This document shows positions 1 to 10,519 of a stretch of DNA of 64,000 nt, piece after piece. Location: positions 10,708,694 through 10,772,693 of the forward strand of contig OZ012686.1 of NCBI GenBank assembly GCA_963942565.1, in the 5' to 3' direction. How positions within the stretch are numbered: position 1 is the first letter of the stretch; each line of letters opens with the position of its first letter. The translations under genes were made by a program, and so were the position numbers. Source of the stretch: Maea johnstoni (Eukaryota > Annelida > Polychaeta > Spionida > Magelonidae). The notes beneath the pieces were generated by a model. That model was not told the origin of the DNA. It did not search any database and was given only the letters and a program-made list of their open reading frames with translations.

Positions 1-334
1 ATTGACATATATGTGGAACCCTGCGTTTCATAGCTAGGTATATTGACCTCGGGATAACTAGCATCTGTTGCAAGCATTAGTAAAGCAAATGTGCAGAGTT
101 TATGAGTCACATATCGTGATAGATACATATCTAGTGGAAGATTGCAATGTTGATATAGCTTATATTGATAAATTTCAAGGTAAACAAGTTGTTAAATTTC
201 AAAAAGAACGTCATGTGCATATCAATTTTTTCTGTTGTAGATTCTCTGATTTCGCTTATAAGTTGTTGTTTACCACTGTTGGAGATATGTTTATCATTTG
301 GTTACTTAGTTATTGGGATTATGGTTTGTTTATT
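1..334. other. AT-rich stretch, no gene seen
   Basis: No splice-bounded coding exon, RNA gene or repeat could be supported here. The short open frame from 68 lacks codon bias and runs straight into a family B repeat. Confidence 0.5.
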
Positions 335-336
335 TT

Positions 337-515
337 AACCCTTCCAATGCTGAGGCTTCTTTCATCCAAAGCTGAAGGACGCAGAGATTTTTGAAAACCT
401 TCTAAACCCTGTCATGTTGGTATTCATTGGATAGCTCTTGCTGAGTACTCTCAGATGAGTACCCAAGTGCCAGGGTTTAGATGGATTTTCTACAGTGTGC
501 CTCATCATTTATATT
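337..515 (+). mobile_element. Family B MITE, 3' truncated
   Basis: Begins TTAACCCTTCCAATGCTGAG and carries the family core (CTAAACCCTGTCATGTTGG, then GAGTACTCTCAGATGAGTACC). The terminal part with GCTAATTTGGCC is missing. The TTAA plus CCC end suggests a non-autonomous piggyBac-like element; that assignment is inferred from the ends only. Confidence 0.7.
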
Positions 516-639
516 TTCAGCAAAACAATTTGACATCTTTATATCTAGAAATGTTGCAGATGATTGGGTTTGCATTTTTTCCGTCATAAATGTGTCTCAA
601 ATTTCTCCCCACGCCAGCTGTTGTGGTGCCTCTATGCAT

Positions 640-1005
640 GTCGAAATAAACTAAATCATGTCTTAATAGCAACTATGACTTTTACAGCTTAATCAGATAA
701 AGTCCAATTTCGACGCTTTCTCTGTCAGCTTGTGTAAATGTTCAAAACAACAGTATTTCTTTCATATCACATACTTAAATGAAACTTTTTCTAAATTTAT
801 TGTACGAAGAAGTTTAGGATACCATCCAACAATAAACTAAATCATCTCTTAATAGCAACTATGACCTATATAGCATGATCAGATAAAGTTCAATTTGTCA
901 GCTTGTATAAATGTTCAAAACAACAGTACTTTTTTCATGTCGCATACTTAAGTGATACTATTACACTGAAATTTTATTGTAAGAATAAGTTTGGCATACC
1001 TACCC
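640..1005. repeat. Two-copy tandem repeat, about 180 bp unit
   Basis: The block starting AATAAACTAAATCAT at about 645 is repeated at about 835. Both copies include CTTAATAGCAACTATGACC and AATGTTCAAAACAACAGTA. The copies differ by small gaps and substitutions, so the duplication is not recent. Confidence 0.75.
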
Positions 1006-1067
1006 CAACCCCGTTTTCACTGTAGATGATGATATGTAGAGTCAGTGGTGTTCAAATATTGTAGTTC

Positions 1068-1750
<683 letters not shown>

Positions 1751-1751
1751 C

Positions 1752-2066
1752 TCATTTCATTGAGAGTTAGTAGTTCAATGGATAATATCATACCTTGACC
1801 TCTTATGCCCTTTTTAACCTTTATACTGCCGGTAGCTAATTTGACCAATACAAAATAATACAAAAAACTTGAAAAATGTCTCGAACCCTGGCAAATGGGT
1901 ACTCATATGAGAGTGCTCAGCGGGAGCTTTCCAATGAATACCAACATGACAGTGTGTAGAAAGTTTGCAAAAATCTTTGCGTCATTGTGTTTTGGATTAG
2001 GTGATTTTCATTGAGTTAGTAGTTCAATTGATGATATTATAACATGACCTCCTATGCCCTCTATAT
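1752..2066 (-). mobile_element. Family B MITE flanked by a 60-bp direct duplication
   Basis: A reverse-orientation, diverged family B copy (about 1815-2005) lies between two related blocks of about 60 bp (1752-1812 and 2008-2066). Both blocks contain GAGTTAGTAGTTCAAT and CCTCTTATGCCC or a close variant. The flanks are far too long to be a target duplication, so they reflect a local duplication around the element. Confidence 0.65.
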
Positions 2067-2247
2067 AGGGTTCTAGCTCACTTTAATGAGGTGCAATATG
2101 GCAATTAGAATGGAATGATTTATGAAGATAATATTGCAGCCCCTATTGTATGGGAGACCCCTGATATTTTATTTATATAAATTATGATATAGCGCTGTAC
2201 ATAGAGGATTCAACTTTTGAAATCTGCATCTACTTCAGCATTGCTAC

Positions 2248-2420
2248 TGGTTAACCCGTTTAAACCCAGAGCGTCCAAAACAGGCCTGACAATTTTTGCG
2301 AATATTTTACTTACAGAAGCATTTTTTTGGAAGACTTTTGAAGGAGAAATGTTTATCACAAGCCATACAATGCCTCTGAATCAAATGTATGTATCAAATA
2401 TTCCTCTAATTGCAGAGCGA
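2248..2420 (+). mobile_element. Family A fragment (A' subtype)
   Basis: Starts AACCCGTTTAAACCCAGAGCG and has the A' signature CAAAACAGGCCTGACAA, then TTTTGAAGGAGAAATGTTTATC. It is diverged and 3' truncated. Confidence 0.55.
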
Positions 2421-2528
2421 TGTGTTAAGTTGAAGACCATCTGAGCACTCAAGATACTGGGTGAATGATCATCATTCTCATCACAACAATGAACGCTCTT
2501 TGTTTAAGGAGTTCTTTAACTGTATTAA

Positions 2529-2751
2529 CCCATTAATTCTTAAGAATTCCTCCAGAAATTGTCGTCTGGAAGTATGGTACTTTTGACAATAACTTTGTGA
2601 TTAAGAATGATTTCACAAAATATTTGAAGGAGAGTTGTTGGTAATGTTTTCGTCAACATTTCTCTATCAAATATTTTCCTAGCAGTGCTTTTGCGAGCAA
2701 GATTTCATCAAAATTGACAGGCTGTTTTTGGCTGCAGTGAGCATTAATGAG
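2529..2751 (-). mobile_element. Family A MITE, full length
   Basis: TTAA target sites flank both ends (2525-2528 and 2752-2755). Ends are CCCATTAATTCTTAAG and GTGAGCATTAATGAG. The centre is a long imperfect palindrome (AAATATTTGAAGGAG against CAACATTTCTC). About 223 bp. Confidence 0.8.
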
Positions 2752-2806
2752 TTAAAGGGGGTGGTAGCAGAATTGCATGATAAAGGCAATTAAGAGACAT
2801 CTTTTC

Positions 2807-3025
2807 TAAACCCTTTGGCTGCTATTGGCTAATTTTGTCCATTAAAACAAAATAATGCAAAAAAGCTGAAAAATGACTTAAACCACGGCACATTGGTACT
2901 CATCTGATAGCACTCAACGAGAACTTGCCAATGAATACCAACATGACAGGGATTAGATGGTTTTCAAAAAACCTTTGCATCCTTGTGCTTTGGACACAGG
3001 TAGCCTCAGCTTTTGAGGGGTTAAA
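2807..3025 (-). mobile_element. Family B MITE
   Basis: Reverse copy running from ACCCTTTGGCTGCTATTGG to CCTCAGCTTTTGAGGGGTTAA, with the family core (GGTACTCATCTGATAG, then AATACCAACATGACAGGG). Nearly full length but without clean TTAA at the left end. Confidence 0.75.
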
Positions 3026-3209
3026 TTAAGTTCAAGACCATGTAAGCACTCAAAATGTTGGGTGAAGGATCATCATTGTCATCACAACAATAAAAGTTCT
3101 TTGTTTTAAGGATTACCTAACCTACATATGGGGACGGTAGCAGCACAAGCTCTATCAAATGAGAATTGCATGATGAAGGTAATAAAGAGACATGTGCTTC
3201 TTTTCTTAA

Positions 3210-3412
3210 CCCATTGATGCTCACAGCGGCCAAAAGCAGCCTGACATTTTTGACGAAATCTAGTAGGGAAACACATAAATGAGAACACATTTGATGGAGA
3301 AATGTCAATCAGAACATTACCAACAACTCTCCTTCAAATATTTTGTAAAATCATTATCCATTCCAAAGTTATTGTCAAAAGTGTTATAGATCCAGACGAC
3401 AATTTCTGGAGG
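3210..3412 (+). mobile_element. Family A MITE, 3' truncated
   Basis: TTAA at 3206-3209 then CCCATTGATGCTCACAGCGG. It has the internal palindrome and TTATAGATCCAGACGACAAT, and ends abruptly in the duplicated GAATTGCATGATGAAGG block. Confidence 0.75.
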
Positions 3413-3626
3413 GTGGTATCAAATGAGAATTGCATGATGAAGGCAATAAAGAGACAAGTGAATCTTTTCTTAATTGCCGTGGGTGGTAATTGGCAGGGTC
3501 TGTTATCAGGTTGATTGAGGTGAGTCTCTATCCCCCTCCTGCCTCCAATGAACCGCACGGCTGCCAAACTATCTCAGTGCCAATGTGAGATGTTAAGCTG
3601 CATAATAGCAACATACCGGATGAGGG

Positions 3627-3812
3627 AGGGGGGGGGGGGGGGGGGGTGTTTGGGCAGGGCAGAATAATTGAGAGACCGATCGCTAAAGGCAGGTACTGGC
3701 GGTGAGTGGTTTAGTTTGTAATGTAATACCGCTCAAACTCTTGCCAAAGGGATAGTGTGGGCTTGGATGGTGTTAATTGAAATGGGGGGGGGGGGGGGGG
3801 GGGGGGGGGGGG
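3627..3812. repeat. Two poly-G runs
   Basis: Runs of G of roughly 20 (near 3628) and 30 (3783-3812) bases bracket about 140 bp of ordinary sequence. Such runs are hard to sequence, so their length may be inexact. Confidence 0.9.
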
Positions 3813-4751
3813 TACTGTAGGAGACCCTGAGATTTTCTGCTGAGTGTAGGAATATGACAGATATTGTGACGCACAATTTTGATGAAATCTCTGATGCTTT
3901 AGCTTAATTGGCAAAATATTTGAAGGAGAAATATTGATCAGAACATTACTAACAACTCTCCTTCAAAATTTTTGTAAAATCATTTTTTATTCAAAAGTTA
4001 TCGCCAATTGTCGATCCAGATAACACTTTCTGGCTGAACTTTTAAGTATGGGTTATTGTTGGCCTCAGACAAAAGTTACAGATTATTTCCCCCGGGAGTT
4101 TCTGCTGAGTATATAAATATAAAAGATATTGTGGTGCACAATTTTGATGAAATCTTTTAGGCTTTAGCACAATTGGCAAAATATTTGAAGGAGAAATGTT
4201 GATGAGAACATTACCAACAACTCTCCTTCAAATATTATGTAAAATAATTCTCATTTCAAAAGTTATCACTAAAAGTATCCTAGATCCAGACGACGATTTC
4301 TTGATGAACTCTGAAGTATGGGTTAATGGGGATGTGTTGGCCTCAGAGAAAAGGTTGATAGGAGACCATTCTGCCAGGATTTCTCCTGAGATATTCTGCT
4401 GAGTGTATGAATATGACAGATATTGTGACGCACAATTTTGATGAAATCTCTGATGCTTTAGCATAATTGGCAAAATATTTGAAGGAGAAATGTTGATCAG
4501 AACATTGCCAACGACTCTCCTTCAAATATTTTGTGAAATCATTCTCAATTCAAAAGTTATCATCAAAAGTATCATCGATCCAGACTACAATTTCAGGATG
4601 AACTCTGAATAAGTATGAGTTAATGGGGAAGTGTTGGCCTTAGACAAAAGTGTGAGGGGGGGGGGGGGGGGGTACTGTAGACTTGGATAGTGTTGATTGA
4701 AATAGATAATGGCTGCTGCTCTGTGGGACTGTTAGGAACTATCAGTATGGT

Positions 4752-4966
4752 CTCAACCCCTATGCTGCTGGTGGCTAATTTGGCCAATACAAAATGATGC
4801 AAAGTCCTTAAAAAAATGACTGAAACCCTGGCATGTGAGTACTAATCTGAGTGTACTCAATGAGAGCTATCAATGAATCCCAACATGACAGGGTTTAGAA
4901 GGTTTTCAAAAATCTTTGCGTCCTTGTGCTTCGGACAAAAATAGCTTCAGTATTGAAAAGGTTAAA
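4752..4966 (-). mobile_element. Family B MITE inside the satellite array
   Basis: Reverse copy from CCCTATGCTGCTGGTGGCTA to CTTCAGTATTGAAAAGGTTAA, with the family core intact. It lies beside a poly-G run at 4656-4672. Confidence 0.75.
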
Positions 4967-4969
4967 ATT

Positions 4970-5242
4970 ATGATAACCGGGAAGCATACTGCAACATGGT
5001 GCATATGCTGGGACATGACTTGGGATCATAGTTTATGGGAATAATAGAGGATTCACATAATAAATAACATTACTGACAGAGATATATTGAAATTTTATGG
5101 AGGAAGTTCAAAAAAAATTAAAATAAATGTGAAACATGTGTTTTAGTTTGATTGTTTAAATTGTTTGTTTCCTCTAATGGTCGGAAAAAATAGGGTGGAA
5201 AAAACTCTTGGGCAGGATTTTTTTAATTTTGTTAAGGGTTAC
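4970..5242. other. Spacer with family D fragment
   Basis: AT-rich spacer in the array. AAATTGTTTGTTTCCTCTAA and GGTCGGAAAAAATAGGGTGG at about 5158-5205 match one end of the family D MITE. Confidence 0.5.
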
Positions 5243-6585
5243 AACTCTCCTTCAAATATTTTGTAAAATCATTCTCATTTCAAAAGTTATCGTCAAAAGT
5301 ATCATCGATCCAGATAACAATTTCTGAATGAACTCCTGAAGTATGGGTTAATTGGATATTGTTGGCCTGAAGAGAAAAGGTTGATAGGAGACCCTGAGAT
5401 TTTCTGCTGAGTGTAGGAATATGACAGATATTGTGACGCACAATTTTGATGAAATCTCTGATGCTTTAGCTTAATTGGCAAAATATTTGAAGGAGAAATA
5501 TTGATCAGAACATTACTAACAACTCTCCTTCAAAATTTTTGTAAAATCATTTTTTATTCAAAAGTTATCGCCAATTGTCGATCCAGATAACACTTTCTGG
5601 CTGAACTTTTAAGTATGGGTTATTGTTGGCCTCAGACAAAAGTTACAGATTATTTCCCCCGGGAGTTTCTGCTGAGTATATAAATATAAAAGATATTGTG
5701 GTGCACAATTTTGATGAAATCTTTTAGGCTTTAGCACAATTGGCAAAATATTTGAAGGAGAAATGTTGATGAGAACATTACCAACAACTCTCCTTCAAAT
5801 ATTATGTAAAATAATTCTCATTTCAAAAGTTATCACTAAAAGTATCCTAGATCCAGACGACGATTTCTTGATGAACTCTGAAGTATGGGTTAATGGGGAT
5901 GTGTTGGCCTCAGAGAAAAGGTTGATAGGAGACCATTCTGCCAGGATTTCTCCTGAGATATTCTGCTGAGTGTATGAATATAACAGATATTGTGGTGCAC
6001 AATTTTGATGAAATCTTTTAGGCTTTAGTACAATTGGCAATATATCTGAAGGAGTAATGTTGATCAGAACATTACCAACAACTCTCCTTCAAATATTATG
6101 TAAAATCATTCTCATTTCAAAAGTTATCACTAAAACTATCATAGATCCTGACAACAATATCTGGATGAACTCAGAAGTATGGGTTAATGGGAAGTGTTGG
6201 CCTCAGAGAACAGGTTGATAAGCGACCATTCTGCCAGGATTTCTCCTGAGATATTCTGCTGAGTGTATGAATATGACAGATATTGTGACGCACAATTTTG
6301 ATGAAATCTCTGATGCTTTAGCACAATTGGCAAGATATTTGAAGGAGAAATGTTGATCAGAACATTATCAACAACTCTCCTTCAAATATTATGTAAAATC
6401 ATTCTCATTTCAAAAGTTATCACCAAAAGTATCATCGATCCAGACAACAATTTCTGGGTGAACTCTTACGTATGTATGGGTTAATGGGGAATTGTTGGCC
6501 TTAGACAAAAGTGTGATACGAGACCATTCGGCCAGGATTTCTCCTGTGAGTTTCTGAAGAGTTTCTGAATATGACAGATATTGTG

Positions 6586-6785
6586 GCGTACGTCCGGTGG
6601 GGCGACGTATTGGCCCCTGCGTCTCTATGGAGATCCCGATGCCAATTCACCACTCTTAACTCTGGCAATCGCACAAGTGTTCTCTCCCCGCCAAAACCCA
6701 CAGGTTATTTTAGGTTTGCACCAAGAGAGAATGACGGTGAGAGTGGTGTTCGCATTTACCCTCTTTGACGTGGTTCTAGAATAAA
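6586..6785. other. GC-richer unique segment
   Basis: After the array the base composition changes (GTGGGGCGACGTATTGGCCC and so on) to about 6785. Both strands hold short open frames of 65-67 codons, but no splice-bounded exon or known motif is visible. It may be a decayed exon or an unrelated insertion. Function unknown. Confidence 0.3.
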
Positions 6786-6799
6786 GAATACCTCAGTCT

Positions 6800-6818
6800 A
6801 TATGATAATAATAATGAT

Positions 6819-6869
<51 letters not shown>

Positions 6870-6925
6870 TGATAATAATAATAATAATAATAAATAATAA
6901 TAATAGTACTGATAATGATGATTGT
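6800..6925. repeat. (AAT)n microsatellite
   Basis: Interrupted ATA/AAT/GATA repeat. Confidence 0.9.
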
Positions 6926-7055
6926 TAACATATTACATAGTATGTTAACATGATGTCCAAAGTTGGCGAGCAATTGAATAAAAACGAAAAATTCTTCTAA
7001 AACAAAAAACGAAAGGAACTTTTCTTTTTCCTATCTAAAATCAATTATTATTACA

Positions 7056-7392
7056 AACTTTGAAACACCTTTTAATACTTATGAATGGAATAAGTATTTA
7101 TATTTCTTTTTGTCAATAAGAAATATCCATGTTGATGTGGCTGAATTTGCTCATTGTGTTGAAGCTGTGTATAGTGTATGACTCATGTGTGAGGTACCTT
7201 CCACCAAAGGGAGATCTACAAACTTTGAAACACCTTTACATACTTAAGAATGGAATGATCTGAAATAAGTATTTATATTCCTTTTTGTCAATAAGAAATA
7301 CCCATAGGGATGTGGCTGAATTTGTTCATTGTGTTGATGCTGTGTATAGTGTATGACTCATGCGGGGTGTACCTTCCACCAAAGGGAGATCA
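7056..7392. repeat. Two-copy tandem repeat, about 165 bp unit
   Basis: Both copies contain GAATGGAATRATCTGAAATAAG-like text, TTTTTGTCAATAAGAAATA, GTGTATAGTGTATGACTCAT and end in ACCTTCCACCAAAGGGAGAT. The second copy starts at about 7215. Confidence 0.8.
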
Positions 7393-7419
7393 GTGGAACC
7401 ATAAATCATAGCTCACCCA

Positions 7420-7685
7420 TAAATTTGCAATAACCCACCAATAAAACATTGTTTTTCCACAAGATTGAGGGAGAAACTAAAGACTAATTATGCTGACACC
7501 CAACTATCTGCAATAACCCGATAATAAAACTTATTGTTTTTTCACAAGATTGAGGGAGAAACTAAGAACTAATTATACTACCACCAACCTATGTGCAATA
7601 ACCTACTAATAAAAGTTATGAAACTTATTGTTTTTCCGCAAGATTGAGAGAGAAACTTAGAACTAATTATGCTAACGCTATCCTA
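7420..7685. repeat. Three-copy minisatellite, about 85 bp unit
   Basis: Each unit has TGCAATAACC, AATAAAA, a TTGTTTTTCC run, AAGATTGAGGGAGAAACTA and GAACTAATTAT or a close variant. Confidence 0.8.
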
Positions 7686-7689
7686 TTTT

Positions 7690-7805
7690 AGATGTTTACA
7701 GGCCGGGTGTCTATGGTGGTGTTTGATGTGGTTTTATGGGGATCAGTTCAGAAATAGATGAGACCAGTAATAAAACTCAGTTTGTGACCTCTAAAATAAC
7801 CCCAA
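7690..7805. other. Unique spacer
   Basis: Nothing recognised. Confidence 0.3.
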
Positions 7806-7985
7806 GGAGAGGCAGGGTCTGACACTTTAATATCAGGCTGGGGCCCTGAAAACTGATAAAAATTAGTGGTCAAAAACAGGATTTCTGCTTATTATACATA
7901 ATATTTTGGGCCCTTAGTCTGAAAAATGTAAGGGCCCACAGCGAAATCTAAGGGCATATGCCCCGGGGAAAGATGAACCCAGAGA
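7806..7985 (-). mobile_element. Family F short element
   Basis: Inverse copy of the sequence at 61233-61412. Shared signatures are AGGGTCTGACACTT, GGGCATATGCCCC and TCTGAAAAAT. The CAGGGT-type end would suit a hAT MITE, but no target duplication is visible. Two copies only. Confidence 0.6.
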
Positions 7986-7997
7986 AAAATTACTTAC

Positions 7998-8092
7998 CTT
8001 GGTGGAAACTTTTTTGCGACATATATGTGAGTTTGGATTTGGAGTTTCATTTCCATCACTTTTTCTGCCATTATTAGCCATGACTAGCCAGT
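7998..8092 (-). CDS. Possible small minus-strand exon
   Basis: Read on the minus strand, an ATG at about 8062 or 8074 opens a short frame that ends at a strong splice donor (CCACCAAG then GTAAGTAATTTTT, donor at about 7997). Two frames are open: MANNGRKSDGNETP and MAEKVMEMKLQIQTHIYVAK; neither resembles a family I know. No convincing acceptor lies upstream, so it would be a first exon. It could belong with the minus-strand exon at 8959-9160 or be chance. About 45 bp around its start is also found at 46630-46675, which argues for a dispersed repeat. Confidence 0.3.
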
Positions 8093-8109
8093 TATAAATC
8101 ATTAAGAAA

Positions 8110-8580
8110 ACTGGAGTGCCAAGGGAAATACACTGCCTAATCTCAAGTCACTAGCAACGTTCTCACATGCCCCAACATCTAGTGAGAAACTTGAATGTGT
8201 TTTCCACCGCCGGGCCGTTCATCTAGACGTCTAAATTGCAATTGAATTGCAATTATGATTTATAACAAAGGAATATAAACTTCTGTCTTTGCCAAAGTTA
8301 TGTTATGGTCAACGCCTGAAATTAAACCTTAAATTCCGACACCTGGTGGTCAACTGCAAAACTAAATGCGTTCTGGTTGGGGTAGGTTAGCATGCTCTTA
8401 GTTGTTAGTGCATGCATGGATCACAGATATCGATTCACAGTGGGAATAACATGAAAGCCAATGTGTTAATGGTGATGCTACTGTTGAGGATGATGTATTT
8501 GGTATTTTGATATTTGATATTCTTGCAATGTGTTTATAGTGTGATTTCAGTTGCATTAATGAAAACAAAGACAAGTGTCT
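8110..8580. other. Unique spacer, nothing recognised
   Basis: No named repeat. Contains ACACCTGGTGGTCAACTGC at about 8340. Confidence 0.35.
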
Positions 8581-8825
8581 TTTACATTTTATTTCAAGTT
8601 TTCATATGCATTTTATTACAAATTCATCAAAGAGATACAAGTGATACATGACATCAGAGATAAATTTAACATACCCCGAGACAATACAATGATTATTCTA
8701 TAGCAAATTTTTTCAATTATGCTTAAGTGCATAAATTGGGCTCCCTGTAAAAGAAAAATAATAATTTTGAGCCCTGCTATATCCAAGTTATGAAGCAGTG
8801 TTTCATTCTTACCAGGTGTCTTCTC

Positions 8826-8908
8826 CATTTTACCAGTACTGTACCAGTATTGTACCAGTAACGTTCCAGTACTGAACCAGTACATTACCAGTATTGTACC
8901 AGTACAGT
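8826..8908. repeat. ACCAGTA minisatellite
   Basis: About eight units of a 10-11 bp motif close to ACCAGTACTGT, ending 50 bp from the donor of the minus-strand exon at 8959-9160, inside its presumed intron. Confidence 0.85.
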
Positions 8909-8958
8909 ATATCTGTTTGTAGCATAGTTATGCTGAATGATAGAGAAGTGTAACTTAC

Positions 8959-9160
8959 CTGTTCTGTTGAAAGTGAGAACTTCAGATGTATCTCTCAGAC
9001 CTAGCTTACCTCCTGTGGCACCGTATACCCCATCATCACTATCATCATCATCTTCCCTTTCCCTCTCATCCTCTTTCGTAGGAAGCTCGCCGTCGCTATC
9101 GTAAACGCTGTCCCCGAGAACGCGAGATAATCCCTTTTCGTACAAACTGTCTCCCTCCAT
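8959..9160 (-). CDS. Probable first coding exon, unrecognised acidic protein
   Basis: On the minus strand ATG lies at 9160 in a good context (AAGATGG) and the frame stays open for 67 codons plus one base to a strong donor (ACAG then GTAAGTTACAC, donor at 8958). The peptide starts MEGDSLYEKGLSRVLGDSVY. It has an acidic run (EREREDDDDSDDG) at about residues 33-45 and ends LTFNRTG. Base composition and codon use look coding, unlike the AT-rich surroundings. I do not recognise the protein: no signal peptide, membrane segment or domain is visible, and acidic N-terminal tails are common. Its next exon was not found with certainty; an acceptor-like site near 8744 has the wrong phase (0 against 1). 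The promoter would lie in 9161-9550. Confidence 0.6.
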
Positions 9161-9549
9161 CTTGCTTAGAAAGAGGACTTAGATATCTGCGGGGCTGAGT
9201 TGTATAAACATAGCTGTGTATTGGTCAGGCAAAAAGCCACGCTCTGGTCAGTATCGTATAGCGGTCAACACAGCATGCTGCAGGGATACGGGTCAATTAA
9301 GGTGCACAGGAAACATCTGTACTGCTCCTAAAATTAACTCACTCCATAGTGAATATTTGAGATATTATTTAGTATCCCTGGACTATGGATGAAGACGGAG
9401 AATATCTAAACTATGTATGTTTCACCTGAAATGCCCCCTGTTGCCATGCCAACAGGAAACTGACCAATCTACAGTGCTAACTAATTGATCGCGGTCAGTT
9501 GGAGGTAGAGCATTGCATTATTAACCTGTGATATGCATATGGAATAACC
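9161..9549 (-). promoter_or_regulatory. Region upstream of the minus-strand exon
   Basis: Unique sequence of higher GC content with no repeat signature, directly upstream of the ATG at 9160. It is the expected location of promoter and 5' UTR. No TATA box or initiator could be fixed. Confidence 0.3.
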
Positions 9550-9766
9550 TAACCCTTTTACTGCAGGTGGCTAATTTTGCCAATACAAATTTATGCGAAA
9601 AACCTAAAACATTTTTAGTGAAACCCTGGTAAATGGGTACTCATCTGAGAGTACTCAGCGAGAGCTATCCAATTAATACCAACATGACAGGGTTAAGATG
9701 GTTTTCAAGAAACTTAACGTCCTAGTGGTTTGAAAGGAAAGTAGCCTCAGCATTGGAAGGGTTAAG
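9550..9766 (-). mobile_element. Family B MITE
   Basis: Reverse copy from AACCCTTTTACTGCAGGTGG to CTCAGCATTGGAAGGGTTAA, full core present. Confidence 0.8.
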
Positions 9767-9769
9767 CTG

Positions 9770-10136
9770 TAATAGGCTTAAGGTGGTGATAGGCTGTCAT
9801 CATTGGGCAAGGGTTATTTCAGGGGTCAGGGCAGGGAAGTGCCACAGAATGCTGATTGCATAACCAAGGAGCTAACTGGGCTGGGGATGTCACTCACAGC
9901 TAACACTTATCCTGGCCACAACATAAAGTATATATAAGTATACTCGTACTTAAGGGGCAGAAATGATCTGCTAGTTCAGGTTACCATTAAACCTAAAAAA
10001 ATGTTTGTTTCCTATAGCGGTCTTAGAAATATAGGGTAGTTTATATTATAAAGGTAGTTTGGTAAAAAAAATGAAATGGTTTATTTTTTCATACAAAAAT
10101 GCATGTGTTAGGGGTGGTCACAGTAAAAGGCTAACA
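9770..10136. other. Spacer with family D fragment
   Basis: Mostly unique. Sequence near 9990-10040 (ATGTTTGTTTCCTATAGCGG) matches the end of family D. Confidence 0.4.
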
Positions 10137-10149
10137 GTAATCATTCTCA

Positions 10150-10464
10150 TTGTGGGCATCGTCCGTTTGGGCATCATTTGGACACCCAAACCCTCAAATT
10201 CACCCCTTAGGTCACCCAAATTAATTTGTGAGGAATCTCTAAAAATGTCAATTTCAAGTATATAATTGATATTTTCACCTCAGTACAACTAATTCCCATT
10301 ACATTGTATAAGGATATTATGCCTTATTTCAATGATTGAATAAATGGTTATGGTTGAAATTTGAATATATTGTGGTGTCCCTTAAATAAGTGGACACCCA
10401 AATATTTTACAATTGTCAATTTTGGGCAGCCAGTTTCTAAATCCTCACTAAAACCCTGATTGTG
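10150..10464 (+). mobile_element. Family C element, diverged
   Basis: Retains CATTTGGACACCCAAACCCT, AAGGATATTATGCCTTATTTC and TTTGGGCAGCCAGTTTCTAA. Its ends have decayed, so no target duplication can be read. Confidence 0.7.
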
Positions 10465-10519
10465 GTCACTTTGCAGGGGTGGCCTAAGTAGAAGGATGTC
10501 TCTCGGTCATGGTACCTAA

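Larger units (their letters stand above)
2426..3118. repeat. 95-bp direct duplication enclosing A and B copies
   Basis: The segment at 2426-2522 (AGACCATCTGAGCACTCAAG, then GGATCATCATTCTCATCACAACAAT-like sequence) recurs at 3022-3118. Between the two lie a family A copy (2529-2751) and a family B copy (2807-3025). A third motif, GAATTGCATGAT followed by AAAGAGACA, occurs near 2770, 3165 and 3425. The region grew by repeated local duplication. Confidence 0.65.
3821..6545 (+). repeat. Satellite-like array of family A-derived units
   Basis: The internal palindrome AAATATTTGAAGGAGAAAT recurs at about 3912, 4177, 4471, 5477, 5744, 6038 (slightly altered) and 6331. Spacing is about 265-294 bp. Units share a linker (TTGGCCTCAGAGAAAAGG, GAGTGTATGAATATGACAGA, GATATTGTGACGCACAATT) that ordinary dispersed family A copies lack. 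About 585 bp at 3822-4410 reappears at 5389-5970 with no difference that I could see, at an offset of 1567. A family B copy and a unique spacer (about 4750-5240) interrupt the array. Confidence 0.85.

Noticed and set aside
4196-6040. Identical 68- and 81-residue frames at 4196/5763 and 4228/5795
   Set aside because: They are the duplicated family A satellite unit, with no start context or homologue; the identity reflects DNA duplication.
3821-6545. CRISPR array
   Set aside because: Repeats are about 294 bp, transposon-derived and in an animal genome; no short repeat-spacer structure.
8616-8744. Terminal exon of the minus-strand gene (acceptor at 8745, GAQFMHLSIIEK, AATAAA-like signals after it)
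   Set aside because: Phase 0 does not fit the phase-1 donor at 8958, and the peptide has no coding character; another exon would be needed between them.
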